Source: Ignavibacteria bacterium
Lineage (GTDB): Bacteria > Bacteroidota > Ignavibacteria > Tepidaquicellales > Tepidaquicellaceae
Length of the DNA stretch: 64,000 nucleotides
Reading direction: 5' to 3'
Assembly (NCBI GenBank): GCA_041649015.1
Contig: JBAZNU010000001.1
Location: forward strand, 310,001-374,000
The notes below the pieces were generated by a model, which worked only from the letters and a program-made list of their open reading frames with translations, did not search any database and was not told where the DNA came from. Position numbers and translations under genes: made by a program. The first letter of the stretch is position 1; each line of letters opens with the position of its first letter. Of the stretch, positions 26,004-36,375 are shown piece after piece.

Positions 26004-26971
26004 TATTCGCTGATCCTATGATAAATTTCATTTATTCTTTTTGCCACTGCTACTGAATCTAATCCTAGCTCAATTATTCTATCTCTTCCATATGTTCTCC
26101 CATTCTCTTTGACAAAGTTAAGGGCAAATAATATTTGCGCCAAAACATCTTGAACATTAAATTTAGTGATAAAACACCCAGGCGTTGAGCCGATAACCCA
26201 ACTAATATCGCCAACATTTGTGGTAACTATAGAACAATTGCAAGCCATTGCTTCTTTTATAACATTTGGAGATCCCTCATGAAAAGAGGTCATTAACACA
26301 ATGTCAGCGGCATTGTAGTATAAGTACAATTCAGAATGAGTGGTTTTATAAATAGTTCTAAACTCAAGATTATTAATCTTTGACAATTTTACAGCCTGTT
26401 CCGCTAATTTATAATTTTTTTCATGTCTTTTTGGATCAGCCACAAATATTATTAATTTAGAGTCCGATTTGATTGCTAGTTTTTCTCGTGCACTACTTTT
26501 ATCCAATACTGGAAATTTTAATAGATTTACACCATTCGGAACAATTTCTACTTTATTTGTTCTAATTTTTTTTCTCATCTCTTTCGATTTCACTATTACA
26601 AAGTCATAAAAAATATTAGCGAGAAATATGTTTATTTTGGCTATAATTCTACTAATAATTTTAATTTTTCCGCTATTAGTATTTGAACCTAAAATATCAT
26701 CTCCCATAAATGAAACGACTAATTTTTCTTTTCCCTTTGCACATAATGCAACTATTCCACTTAATCCGTAATGGGCGTGAATTAAGTCTAATTTATTAAT
26801 TTTTAAATACTTTTTTAACGAAAAAATATTTTTAGTATATCCTAAGATTCCACGCCCTTCAATTAAAAAACTTTGAACTTCTATTCCGATAGACCTCAAA
26901 TCGTCAGCTTGAGCTTTACAAATTATACTTAATCCTCTCTGGTTACCACTTGAAACAAAAAGTACTTTCAT
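26003..26971 (-). CDS. GT4-type glycosyltransferase
   Basis: About 322 residues from the ATG at 26971 (MKVLFVSSGNQRG). It has a GT-B fold. The acceptor-side start is followed by IHAHYGLSG and EIVPNGVNL. The donor site has FHEGSPNVIKEAMAC, the E-x7-E region of retaining GT4 enzymes. The substrate is unknown. It lies between two asnB genes, 8 bases after the second and overlapping the first, as part of one long operon. Confidence 0.82.
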   Translation of the reverse strand: MKVLFVSSGNQRGLSIICKAQADDLRSIGIEVQSFLIEGRGILGYTKNIFSLKKYLKINKLDLIHAHYGLSGIVALCAKGKEKLVVSFMGDDILGSNTNSGKIKIISRIIAKINIFLANIFYDFVIVKSKEMRKKIRTNKVEIVPNGVNLLKFPVLDKSSAREKLAIKSDSKLIIFVADPKRHEKNYKLAEQAVKLSKINNLEFRTIYKTTHSELYLYYNAADIVLMTSFHEGSPNVIKEAMACNCSIVTTNVGDISWVIGSTPGCFITKFNVQDVLAQILFALNFVKENGRTYGRDRIIELGLDSVAVAKRINEIYHRISE

Positions 26972-26978
26972 AGTTGTT

Positions 26979-28832
26979 TTATTTAATATAAGCATTTAGC
27001 ATAAAAAGGGTCCAAATAAAATTGCCGTGATCATGGTATTTACTCGTATTTTGAGCGATGATAATACCGATCGTATTCCTATCTAATATTTTTCCAATAT
27101 TATTTGTATTTTCCTCATAAAAAGGGAAATCTTTTGTGAACCAATCTCTTAAAGGTATAGTAAACCCTCTTTCTGATTCTTTTAATAAAGGAGGGGGAAG
27201 GCTTTTCCCAATTGTATTTCTTAAAATACTTTTGCGTTTCCACCCTTCAAGTTTTACACTCTTATCAACCTTAACCAAAAATTCTATAAGTCTGAAGTCT
27301 AAAAATGGTGCTCGAGTTTCTAATGAATTTGCCATGCTCATTCGATCAACTTTTACAAGATAATCATTGGGTAAATCACACATAAAATTTATAAACATAT
27401 GTTTATAAAAATCATTTCTGTAAGGGATTTTGTTCAGAATTTCGGACACATAGTCTTCAATGGATATAATATCGTTTATATTTTTGGTTAAACTCTTAAT
27501 ATTGTGAAAAGATGTATAACTTCGTTTTATTGGAAATCTCTCCTGATAGGATAAATTTGCAGTAAAAAGTATATTGGATATTCGATTTAATTTATAACTT
27601 AAACTATTCCCTGAAAATCTTTGACCAATATTAATTAATTTAGGAATATTCGCTCTAATTATATGAGGCAGAGATTTATAGTAGTTTATGAACTTGATTC
27701 CAACATAAGATGTATAGCCTGAGAGAACTTCATCTCCACCATCGCCGGTCAACACCATTTTAACTTTTTTAGATGCATAGTTTGAAACCTGCCAGGTGGG
27801 AATTGAGGATGAATCCCCAAATGGTTCGTCGAAGTAATAAACTGCTCTCAACAGAGCCTCTTGAAAGGAATCTGAGTTTACCATTCCTAAATTGTGATTT
27901 GTATGAAATTTTTGTGAAACGAGCTGTGCCAAATTAGATTCATCAAACTCTTTTTGTGGAAATCCAATTGTAAAAGTTTCGATAGGATGGTCAGAATTTT
28001 TTGACATTAATGAAACAACACATGAGGAATCCAGTCCTCCGCTCAAGAAGGCTCCGTAAGGAACATCACTTCTCATTCTGATTTTTACAGAATCTTTGAA
28101 AAGTCTTTCAAATTCATTGTAAATATCCGATTTGTTTTTTAACATATCAGATTCATCTATTTCAGGCAGTGACCAATATTTTAGTTCACGCAACCCGGAA
28201 TAATTTGCTAAGATATAATGCCCTGGTTTTAGTTTATAAATATTCTTATAAAAAGTATCAGGGGAAGGAATATTTGTGAGTACTAAATAAACCTCTATCA
28301 ATTCAGTTCTAATATTTTTAGGAACCCCATATTCGAATAGCGATTTCATTTCAGAAGAAAATACTAAGGTGTTGTTAATTAAGGAATAGTGAAGTGGTTT
28401 TTCTCCAACCCTATCTCTCGATAAAATAAGTTGTTCGTTTTTTAGATCCCATATTGCGAAAGCCCACATCCCATTAAATTTATTTTGGCACTCTATCCCC
28501 CATTCTTCATACGCTTTAAGTATTACTTCAGTATCGGACGATGTTTTAAATTTGTAACCAAGATTTTCCAATTCAATCCTAAGTTCAATATAATTGTAAA
28601 CTTCGCCATTAAACACCACTACTGTATCTCTTTCTTCATTATACATCGGTTGATCACCGGATTTCAGATCAATGATGGATAATCTTCTGTGCCCTAATCC
28701 CATATTTTTCTTGATATAATAGCCTTCACCATCAGGTCCTCGATGTTTAATTACATTAGTCATGTTTTTCAAAGTAGTCAGATTTACTTCTCGGTCTTTA
28801 TCTAAATGGAAAATCCCCGTAATACCACACAT
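26979..28832 (-). CDS. asnB: Asparagine synthase (glutamine-hydrolysing), copy 2
   Basis: 617 residues with the complete two-domain layout. MCGITGIF carries Cys2, HRGPDGEGYY and NGEVYNYIE are the glutaminase motifs, and SGGLDSSCVVS is the synthetase PP-loop. LTGDGGDEVLSGY is the conserved synthetase segment. It is clearly different from copy 1 at 24171, so the two are not a recent duplication. As with copy 1, amidation of a sugar acid is a reasonable alternative to free asparagine synthesis. Confidence 0.88.
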   Translation of the reverse strand: MCGITGIFHLDKDREVNLTTLKNMTNVIKHRGPDGEGYYIKKNMGLGHRRLSIIDLKSGDQPMYNEERDTVVVFNGEVYNYIELRIELENLGYKFKTSSDTEVILKAYEEWGIECQNKFNGMWAFAIWDLKNEQLILSRDRVGEKPLHYSLINNTLVFSSEMKSLFEYGVPKNIRTELIEVYLVLTNIPSPDTFYKNIYKLKPGHYILANYSGLRELKYWSLPEIDESDMLKNKSDIYNEFERLFKDSVKIRMRSDVPYGAFLSGGLDSSCVVSLMSKNSDHPIETFTIGFPQKEFDESNLAQLVSQKFHTNHNLGMVNSDSFQEALLRAVYYFDEPFGDSSSIPTWQVSNYASKKVKMVLTGDGGDEVLSGYTSYVGIKFINYYKSLPHIIRANIPKLINIGQRFSGNSLSYKLNRISNILFTANLSYQERFPIKRSYTSFHNIKSLTKNINDIISIEDYVSEILNKIPYRNDFYKHMFINFMCDLPNDYLVKVDRMSMANSLETRAPFLDFRLIEFLVKVDKSVKLEGWKRKSILRNTIGKSLPPPLLKESERGFTIPLRDWFTKDFPFYEENTNNIGKILDRNTIGIIIAQNTSKYHDHGNFIWTLFMLNAYIK

Positions 28833-28867
28833 AAATTTTTTATAATTCTTTTTTGATGAAAATCATT

Positions 28868-29959
28868 TTATTTATAAACTTGACTATATGAAATTATAAA
28901 TTCTTTCACCATTCTTTCAATTCCAAATTTTCCTTTTACAATTGTGTTTGCTTTTTTTCCCATTATAATCCTTACATCATTATTATCCAATAAAAACTCA
29001 ATTTTTTTACATAAATCATCAACATTAAAAGGAACCAACAAATATCCATTTTGACCTTCTTCAATTATTTCTGACGTACCACCACCAGCTGATGCGACTA
29101 TAGGCTTCCCTAAAGCTGAAAATTCTAATAATGCATTTGATATTCCCTCTCCATGTATTTTAATGTTTGTTGTTAGTATTCCAATATCACAAATATTCAT
29201 AATATTTTCTACATCTTTTTGACGATCAAGAAAAACGACATTGTCTCGGTTTTTTATTTCTAACATGGCCTCATATTTTGAATATTCACCTGAGCCAATA
29301 CAAAGAAATGTGATATCACTTCTTTTATTTAAGATACTATTGGCAGCAAGTATGTAAGTTGTATAATCTTTAGAATCTGAGAATGAAGCAACCATACCAA
29401 TAACATATTTTGTGCTAATTTTGTTTCTTTTTTTTACTACGTCTTTATCCTGTAAATCATTAATCCTGCTGAAATCAAAACCATTATAAATTACAAAACT
29501 TTTCCTCTTAGGTGGTTTATATGTTTTTATACCTGCAAAACTATTTGCAATCAGAAGGTCGGAGAAAAAAAAACTTAGTTTGCGACTCATCAATCCCCTT
29601 GTAATTCTTGATGGAGCGTCTGTTATCTCATTATTTATCATTGGTATTCTCAAAATAACTTTTGCAGGGATAGCATAGATAGCCACCACTCTCCCCCATA
29701 CATGAATTATATTTGGTTTAAATTTCTTAGCAATCTTATAAAATTTATAAAATACAGAAAAATCTTTTTCACCTCTCTTTCGAAGGGTAAAATGGATTTT
29801 ATTGACCGAAGGCAAAATATCTTTATAATGGATGTCATTTTGAGTCACAACCAATTCAATCTCATAATCCGGATATTTAGAAAGTCCCTTTATTAACTCA
29901 ACTAACCTTCTTTCTTTGCCTCCGGATTGAAGACTCTCAATATAAAACAGGATTTTCAT
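28868..29959 (-). CDS. GT4-type glycosyltransferase
   Basis: 363 residues. The start MKILFYIESLQSGGKERRLVEL is typical of GT4 enzymes with a glycine-rich acceptor loop. VIYNGFDFSRI separates the two GT-B halves. The donor site is GEGISNALLEFSALGKPIVAS, with Glu residues spaced as in retaining enzymes. It is one gene of the minus-strand polysaccharide operon; donor and acceptor are unknown. Confidence 0.85.
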   Translation of the reverse strand: MKILFYIESLQSGGKERRLVELIKGLSKYPDYEIELVVTQNDIHYKDILPSVNKIHFTLRKRGEKDFSVFYKFYKIAKKFKPNIIHVWGRVVAIYAIPAKVILRIPMINNEITDAPSRITRGLMSRKLSFFFSDLLIANSFAGIKTYKPPKRKSFVIYNGFDFSRINDLQDKDVVKKRNKISTKYVIGMVASFSDSKDYTTYILAANSILNKRSDITFLCIGSGEYSKYEAMLEIKNRDNVVFLDRQKDVENIMNICDIGILTTNIKIHGEGISNALLEFSALGKPIVASAGGGTSEIIEEGQNGYLLVPFNVDDLCKKIEFLLDNNDVRIIMGKKANTIVKGKFGIERMVKEFIISYSQVYK

Positions 29960-30043
29960 AAATAAACGTTAATGTAAGCTAATTGAAATATTTATTCTAA
30001 ATGAATATGCTTATTATTATATATTAATTTACGATTAACATCT

Positions 30044-30853
30044 TCAGTAATCCTTTTTTTTAAGAAGGAATAAAACACTAGAGCAAAACTTGTCAATCGG
30101 TCTCATTGTGGATATGATTGGAAATTCAGATGGACCATATAATAAAAGGGGAATGGTTTTTACCACGTCAAATCCATTTTCGATAAAATTTCTTTCCCAT
30201 GCTTTTATTCTAAAAGATTTATAACAATCAATAAATTTTTCAGAGGTACCATGACCTTTGGGAAATATTTTAGAGTATATTTTATAAAATCTTTCACTAT
30301 GATTTATACTTATTTTACGATCGTAAGATTTAATATTTGAATTTTTTATTTTATTTCCCCTAAATTTATTTAAGATCATTCCTATAATTTTTCTAACAGA
30401 CGAATAATATTGTGCGGGTATTGTAAGAAGTAACCATATATTCGTTGGCACTGCAAAAGCATAAACACAATCTTTTTTTCCAATTCTAATTAATTCAATA
30501 AATGCATCATGTAAATTCTCAACATGTTCAATAACATGATTGGAATATATGAGATCAAATTGTTTATCTCTAAAAGGCGTTTTTTCTATGCTAGTTTGTA
30601 TGAAGTTGGAATATCCAACTTCACCAATATACTCGTCAATATAAATATCTGAAGCAATCACATCCCCGAGTTTTCTTAAATATGGTATCTGATATCCCTG
30701 TCCACTTCCAAATTCCAAAATGGCAATGTTATTTTTAAATTTCTCGTTGATACTCCTTAAATAATCTTCAATAATTGAAAAAGATATAGATATTTCAAGT
30801 TCTCTCTTTCGTTTTCTATGTTTCTTTTCACCTTCAAATGTTTTTGGTAACAT
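30044..30853 (-). CDS. Class I SAM-dependent methyltransferase
   Basis: 269 residues. Motif I is ILEFGSGQGYQIPYL, motif II-like VIASDIY, and the Methyltransf_11-type segment is FDLIYSNHVIEHVENLHDAF. The C-terminal half has a hydrophobic stretch (IWLLLTIPAQYY) and Lys/Arg-rich parts. It probably methylates a sugar or lipid-linked intermediate of this locus. It lies alone between spacers of about 85 and 170 bases in which I see nothing. Confidence 0.8.
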   Translation of the reverse strand: MLPKTFEGEKKHRKRKRELEISISFSIIEDYLRSINEKFKNNIAILEFGSGQGYQIPYLRKLGDVIASDIYIDEYIGEVGYSNFIQTSIEKTPFRDKQFDLIYSNHVIEHVENLHDAFIELIRIGKKDCVYAFAVPTNIWLLLTIPAQYYSSVRKIIGMILNKFRGNKIKNSNIKSYDRKISINHSERFYKIYSKIFPKGHGTSEKFIDCYKSFRIKAWERNFIENGFDVVKTIPLLLYGPSEFPIISTMRPIDKFCSSVLFLLKKKDY

Positions 30854-31020
30854 GATATTCCTTTCACTTGTTTTTAACTATGTTTTGTGCTATGAAAAAT
30901 TTTATTTATATTAATTTCTAAAATATACATACAATTATATTAGGGTTTATACAATTATTTTAGATTGAAATCAGTATTAATTCTATTCAGCTATATTTTT
31001 TAACTATATCAATTTAAATT

Positions 31021-32121
31021 CTATTCAATAGTATTTAATGTATTCATTAATAAAAATAATTTTTTAACGAGTAAATCTGGATCATGATATTTCTCTATAT
31101 ATTCCTTCCCTTTTTTATTATACTTCCTTTTTCCCTCCCTAATTATTTTTAGAATACACTCTGGTAGTGAATTAAAATCTTCAGAAACTAAGCCTAAATT
31201 ATGTTTAACAATAATTTTATCTGGATCATTAGTTTTTAGAGTCACAATAGGAGTATTTACCATAATAGCTTCCAAAAAAGTATTAGAAAAACCTTCATAA
31301 TAAGAAGTATTTAATAGACAAAATGACTCGTCAAGAAAATCAAGGATTTCAATTCTTGGTAACAGACCTACAAATTCAACATTAGGCAGACATTGAAGTT
31401 CTTCTAAAGCAATTTTTGTTATTTCATCAATGTTACCACTTGTTTTTCCAGCAATTTTAAATTTTATATCAGGTAGGATTTTAGCAATATTTAGCAGAGC
31501 CGAAAGATTTTTTTTACGCTGAAAAAGACCGATCCAGGCGACATAATTTCCCATTCCAAAATACATTTTATTATTTTGAATAGAGAATGGATTATAAAGT
31601 TTCAATATATTTTTTTTAGGGAATTTGTTTTTAATATTTTCTTGCTGGTATGAATTTTGAACCAAAATGACATTAACAAAATAAATCCCCCTCAAAAACA
31701 TAAAATATTTTAGTCTACCAATTTCATCAATAAATCTGTCATCAACCATAAAATCATTTGAAATTCTTTGGATTAAAAATGCGTTACTGACTTTACTAAT
31801 GATTCCCCATACCAATGTATGCCAACCCGGAATACTTACATAAATAATATTTGGAGAAAATATTTTAACAGATTTGTATATAGAGTAGAAATTAATAAAC
31901 TTTTTTAATAAACTGTTAATAACATTTCTATTATCAATTCTAATTATTTTATAACTACTTTTATTCTCTATGTCAGCATTTGAAAATATTGCGACTTCGC
32001 AATTATTCTTCAAAAAACCTTTCAGCCAATTATACGATTGTATTGAAGCTCCTCCGGTCGGGAAAGTTACATTATTTAATAAATATGGCAAATTTTCATC
32101 AATAATAAGTACTTTTTTCAT
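31021..32121 (-). CDS. GT4-type glycosyltransferase
   Basis: 366 residues. It starts MKKVLIIDENLPYLLNNVTFPTGG, with the acceptor loop PTGGAS. The donor-site segment is YEGFSNTFLEAIMVNTPIVTL, the E-x7-E pattern of retaining GT4. The start overlaps the stop of the Wzy-like gene by four bases, so the two are translationally linked. Confidence 0.83.
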   Translation of the reverse strand: MKKVLIIDENLPYLLNNVTFPTGGASIQSYNWLKGFLKNNCEVAIFSNADIENKSSYKIIRIDNRNVINSLLKKFINFYSIYKSVKIFSPNIIYVSIPGWHTLVWGIISKVSNAFLIQRISNDFMVDDRFIDEIGRLKYFMFLRGIYFVNVILVQNSYQQENIKNKFPKKNILKLYNPFSIQNNKMYFGMGNYVAWIGLFQRKKNLSALLNIAKILPDIKFKIAGKTSGNIDEITKIALEELQCLPNVEFVGLLPRIEILDFLDESFCLLNTSYYEGFSNTFLEAIMVNTPIVTLKTNDPDKIIVKHNLGLVSEDFNSLPECILKIIREGKRKYNKKGKEYIEKYHDPDLLVKKLFLLMNTLNTIE

Positions 32122-33350
32122 TTATTAAGATTAAACGATTTTTTGAAACTTGTATTTTTAGCTGAAAAGTATTTGTAATAATAAACTAAATATGCGATTA
32201 CAGCAAAATAGGAATCGGCTTGCCTAAATATATAAGCTGTAAATATAAAAAGAAAAAAAGATAGTAATATTGGATTGGTTATTAGTCGTTTAATAGATGC
32301 TCCAAACATTCTAAAGTTAAATAAATAAAAAACAATAAAAAAGATTAACCCGTTACCTCCCAAGATTTGAGAATATTGGAAATTACTCGTTGTGAATCCC
32401 TCTTCTGCAGAAGATGCTTGCTCATACCCAACCCCGATGATAGGACTCTTAAGAAAGTTCGCTACACTTCCAATCATTTGAAACCACACACCTTCTTCTG
32501 AGATATTTTGTTGAACAAATCTTTCGCCTATTCTCAGACGGATTAATATTGATTCTATTTGTTCAGTTGATAATATTACCACAAGTAGAAAAAATAAGAA
32601 CAGTATTAAACCAATTTTCCCCCTTGGACTCAACTTTCCCCAAACATATAAAATGTAAACAATCAAAAGCAAAAGTAATATGATAACTGAACCTCTTGTA
32701 GCATTTAATAATACCAAGAAAATAAAATATAAAATTACAATTTCAATTCTGACTTTTATATTGAATACTTTTAAAGGAATTCCTTCTAATTTTAGAAGAA
32801 CAGTAAGAAATATTCCCAATATATTCATATCGGAAAAATAATTCATGTTTGTCGTTGCTGTCAACCGTCTAGTTAGTTCACTTTGCTCTAATTCAAACAC
32901 ATTAATAACACCTAATATAGCAAGATAAAAAATAGTTGTATTAAAAAGTATTAATACCCATGATAATCTAAGTATTCTCAGATATGTTTGTCTATCAGTC
33001 CCAGCATTTACTAAGCCAATAAAGATAAAATAAATCGGCACCAAACGTAATAAAAGATCGAAACTCGGTTTATATTCCAACCCATAAAAATATTCCTCAA
33101 GAATTACAAATAGAACTACCATAAAAAGAAAATTCCATAAGTAGGGTAATTTAATGGTTTTTGATTTCCTTGTATCTAATAGAATATAAACTGGTATAAT
33201 AAATAGAAATAATTTATGATAAGGTAGTAAAGGTACTCCAAAAGAACTCTTAAGCAAACTCATCACAATACTACTTGTCATGAAAGCAAATACTAACAAC
33301 AGGAATATTGAGTTCCGAACTATTGGGAACTCTTTTCTTACCACAACCAT
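32118..33350 (-). CDS. wzy: O-antigen polymerase (Wzy-like) membrane protein
   Basis: 410 residues with about ten to twelve hydrophobic helices and a larger periplasmic loop with GVGYEQASSAEEGF, typical of Wzy/WaaL proteins, which share little sequence. In a Wzx/Wzy system it joins lipid-linked repeat units on the periplasmic side. It lies directly beside the flippase gene (11-base gap) and overlaps a glycosyltransferase gene. WaaL-type ligase is the main alternative. Confidence 0.75.
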   Translation of the reverse strand: MVVVRKEFPIVRNSIFLLLVFAFMTSSIVMSLLKSSFGVPLLPYHKLFLFIIPVYILLDTRKSKTIKLPYLWNFLFMVVLFVILEEYFYGLEYKPSFDLLLRLVPIYFIFIGLVNAGTDRQTYLRILRLSWVLILFNTTIFYLAILGVINVFELEQSELTRRLTATTNMNYFSDMNILGIFLTVLLKLEGIPLKVFNIKVRIEIVILYFIFLVLLNATRGSVIILLLLLIVYILYVWGKLSPRGKIGLILFLFFLLVVILSTEQIESILIRLRIGERFVQQNISEEGVWFQMIGSVANFLKSPIIGVGYEQASSAEEGFTTSNFQYSQILGGNGLIFFIVFYLFNFRMFGASIKRLITNPILLSFFLFIFTAYIFRQADSYFAVIAYLVYYYKYFSAKNTSFKKSFNLNK

Positions 33351-33361
33351 AATTTCATATT

Positions 33362-34660
33362 TTATTGTTGCACATAAATGTTATAAAAATGTTTTTTATA
33401 TAAAACAATTACTGTAATTTTATAAAATGCCGATGAACATATGTAGATAATAATAAACTTCTCTAAAGTTAGTATACCCCAATAATATAAAATAATAGTA
33501 AAGCATATCAACAATCCTGTTGAAATTAATCTATAAAGAGGTAATATCTTTTGTTTATTTACCAATGATGATATTAAAACTATAGAGACATAGTTTGGAA
33601 TAACTTCGAGTGGAAGCATAAATAAATATAACTGTGCTGAATAAATACCATCTATCCATTTCGGCAATAATAGTGGGGTAAATATTTCTATTGATAGCCA
33701 TAACAGTGGAATTAAAAGCAATGAGATGATTGTAAATAAGGTTGTTTCTCGTAATACAATTTTATGAACTCTTGTATAATCCCCTTTTCCAATACCTTCA
33801 AAAATATCTTGCATTCTTACTTTAACTGAAGTTGAAAATAAAATTGTAAAATGTCCGACAGCCATTGATGCAAATGCAAAGAACCCAAGTGCGTCCATAC
33901 TTAAATAACGAATGATAAGTATTCTTTCAGCATATCTAAATGTGCCAAAAGCTAGTGTGTTGAAAGTTAAAGGAATACTTATTCCAAGTATTTTTTTGAA
34001 TTCATCTTTGTTAATTTTAAATTGGTAATTAAATGTCAGCGATTTGAAGTAAAATATAATTGAAAGTAGACCACTTATAATATTAGTTAATAATACAGCA
34101 TAAATTTTCAAATAGGGTACAAGTATTATTACTAAAATAGCGGCTATTAAATTGGTAAAAAATATTATTTTACTTGTTAGAATAAATTTTTTTTGAATTA
34201 CCGCTTCTGTTGCGAAAATTGCCCTAAATTTAGAGACAAGCATTCCAGTTGAGGCCATTATAATTAGTACAGAAAGCATTACTGAATCAAAAAAGATAGT
34301 ACTACTTAATCCTATGAAGAAGAGTACTAAAATTAATAAAGATTCAGATGAATAAGCAGTATTTCTAATTGTTTCGACTTTTTTCTGATTATTGGCACCT
34401 AAAGCATTACCAATTTCTCTTGCTGCAGTGGTATTGAATCCAAGACTCCCAAATTTATCTAGCATCTGAATAAGTTCAACAGATTTTAAGATACCATAAT
34501 CAGAAGGGCCTAAAAATTTTGCGACAAGTAAACCCTTAATAAATTGAATTGGTTTTAACGCAAAATTCGATCCAACTAGCGCTGAATAGTCTTTTACAAT
34601 TTTCTTTCGAAAAAGTGATCTGTCAATCTTAATCCCACAATTTTTTTTAATGAATTTCAT
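33362..34660 (-). CDS. wzx: Polysaccharide flippase (Wzx-like, MOP superfamily)
   Basis: 432 residues, about twelve transmembrane helices. It begins with a KDYSALVGSNFALKPIQFIKG segment and GPSDYGILKSVE, the usual first-helix region of Wzx/RfbX proteins. It would flip the undecaprenyl-linked repeat unit across the inner membrane. Its start overlaps the stop of the upstream asparagine-synthase-like gene by 14 bases, and it precedes wzy. Confidence 0.82.
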   Translation of the reverse strand: MKFIKKNCGIKIDRSLFRKKIVKDYSALVGSNFALKPIQFIKGLLVAKFLGPSDYGILKSVELIQMLDKFGSLGFNTTAAREIGNALGANNQKKVETIRNTAYSSESLLILVLFFIGLSSTIFFDSVMLSVLIIMASTGMLVSKFRAIFATEAVIQKKFILTSKIIFFTNLIAAILVIILVPYLKIYAVLLTNIISGLLSIIFYFKSLTFNYQFKINKDEFKKILGISIPLTFNTLAFGTFRYAERILIIRYLSMDALGFFAFASMAVGHFTILFSTSVKVRMQDIFEGIGKGDYTRVHKIVLRETTLFTIISLLLIPLLWLSIEIFTPLLLPKWIDGIYSAQLYLFMLPLEVIPNYVSIVLISSLVNKQKILPLYRLISTGLLICFTIILYYWGILTLEKFIIIYICSSAFYKITVIVLYKKHFYNIYVQQ

Positions 34661-36323
34661 TTGTATTAAATAACTCCATCAGATAATATTTAGAAAAATA
34701 CGAAACTGTGTTTCGATGATATTTAGAATCCTCTAAATATTCAGAAAACTTAGATTGAGGGTACATTGGTGAGTAAGTCATAAAATATAAAAAATATTTC
34801 CGATACAAATAATCAGGTTGATTACTACTAATTTTCGAATAAGACGTAATAGCTGGCCGCAAAAGTTTTATCCATAACGGATAATATGAAAATTGAGGAG
34901 GTAATGTTATATCCTCAAAAACTTTTCCAAAATTGTATTTCTTTAAATATTTTAATAATAATCCTTGCCCAAATTTAATTTTCCAATCAACCTTCATCCA
35001 AAATTCTATCAACTCATCGCTCCATAAAGGCAACCTCCATTCATATCCAAACCAGTCATATGCCCGTTGTCCATTCACCACAAACTTTGCTTGCCTTTCT
35101 TCGCATTCGTGTAATTCATAATATTTTGCAAATTGATCTTTTGTAAATACTTTTTTATTAAATAAATCTAATAGTCTAATAATTTCATCAGATATTATTT
35201 TATTATTTGAAATATCATTTAGATTTGACCAAAGAGAGTAATGTTTATCAATAATTACTTTAAGGAAAGTGTTAATATCAATTTTTTCAGAATTATTTTC
35301 TAAAAGTAATTTTGGAATATGCCCCCCTGAAGTGAAATCTCCAGACTGCCCATTAATAATAACCGCGTTTTCCGGGATATAATTTTTCCTTCTCAATTCT
35401 AAAAGCGCGTAATATTCTGCAAGGTGTGGTGCTGAATTCAATCCACCAGCATAATTAAAGTACTTTTTCCTATCGAAAGTATTGAAGTATTTTCTAATTT
35501 TTAAAGGATTGAACTTAATAAAATGCCATTTAACATTTAGGAACTCAGCTATAAACTTTGCTCTTTCAATTTCCCAAATACCACTTTTGCCATATGTATA
35601 AGTAGTTATATTGTCGTACTTTAATTCTAAAAGTAATGCTAAAATTAATCTTGAATCTAACCCTCCACTCAAAGGGATCCAAACAGGGGCTCCATTCAAC
35701 GATGTAATCATTTTTGTAAAAGTTTTTATTGTCTTTCCGTGAAGTTCCTCTAATAGATTTTCTTCCGATTCAGTGGATGTTTTATCAACAAAATATCTAA
35801 AATAACGGTTTGAACTGACGCTATTTGTTTTTAAGTCAACAATAATAATCTCAGCTGATTGTAATTGTTTTATCTCGACTAAAATGGTTGAGTCTCCGAT
35901 TGTGTATCCTGCCATCTTGAATATAAGAATAGATGAAGGATCATAGTCTTTTAACGAAAACTTTCGTTGAAGAGTAGGTGCCGAGTTTGAAAAGTAAATA
36001 TTATTATCATTTCGAAAATAATAAATTGGAAAAGACCTTATTTTGTCCACAACTGCAAACCCTATTGCAGGAGTAATGACAATAAAAGAAAAATGACCAG
36101 AAAAACCTTTTAAATGCTCACTGATAATTTCTTTTATCTTTTGAAAATGGTGGCCTGCATTTAACTGAAATATTTCTATTAACTTTATATTAGCCTTTTT
36201 ACCTGAATAATAAGCGCCATCATACCAATATGACCCTATAGATATTATTATAATATCTTCAAGTATAGATTTGCTCCATTTTACATCTTCAGCGTAAATT
36301 ATTTCGAATTTCATAAAATCCAT
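34647..36323 (-). CDS. Asparagine-synthetase-domain protein lacking the glutaminase cysteine
   Basis: 558 residues (possible start at the second Met). The synthetase domain is clear: WIPLSGGLDSRLILALL is the ATP pyrophosphatase loop and GQSGDFTSGG lies in the acceptor region. The N-terminal domain keeps the glutaminase-like fold (HFSFIVITPA, IYYFRNDNNIYFSN) but does not begin with Met-Cys, so it cannot use glutamine in the usual way. Similar proteins include beta-lactam-synthetase-type enzymes and capsule-locus amide ligases of unknown substrate. It may form an amide from a free amine on a sugar acid. It overlaps wzx. Confidence 0.75.
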   Translation of the reverse strand: MDFMKFEIIYAEDVKWSKSILEDIIIISIGSYWYDGAYYSGKKANIKLIEIFQLNAGHHFQKIKEIISEHLKGFSGHFSFIVITPAIGFAVVDKIRSFPIYYFRNDNNIYFSNSAPTLQRKFSLKDYDPSSILIFKMAGYTIGDSTILVEIKQLQSAEIIIVDLKTNSVSSNRYFRYFVDKTSTESEENLLEELHGKTIKTFTKMITSLNGAPVWIPLSGGLDSRLILALLLELKYDNITTYTYGKSGIWEIERAKFIAEFLNVKWHFIKFNPLKIRKYFNTFDRKKYFNYAGGLNSAPHLAEYYALLELRRKNYIPENAVIINGQSGDFTSGGHIPKLLLENNSEKIDINTFLKVIIDKHYSLWSNLNDISNNKIISDEIIRLLDLFNKKVFTKDQFAKYYELHECEERQAKFVVNGQRAYDWFGYEWRLPLWSDELIEFWMKVDWKIKFGQGLLLKYLKKYNFGKVFEDITLPPQFSYYPLWIKLLRPAITSYSKISSNQPDYLYRKYFLYFMTYSPMYPQSKFSEYLEDSKYHRNTVSYFSKYYLMELFNTNEIH

Positions 36324-36375
36324 TTTGTTTAACTACTTTTATTGCCATAATTCATGCATATTAAAGACAAAACAT

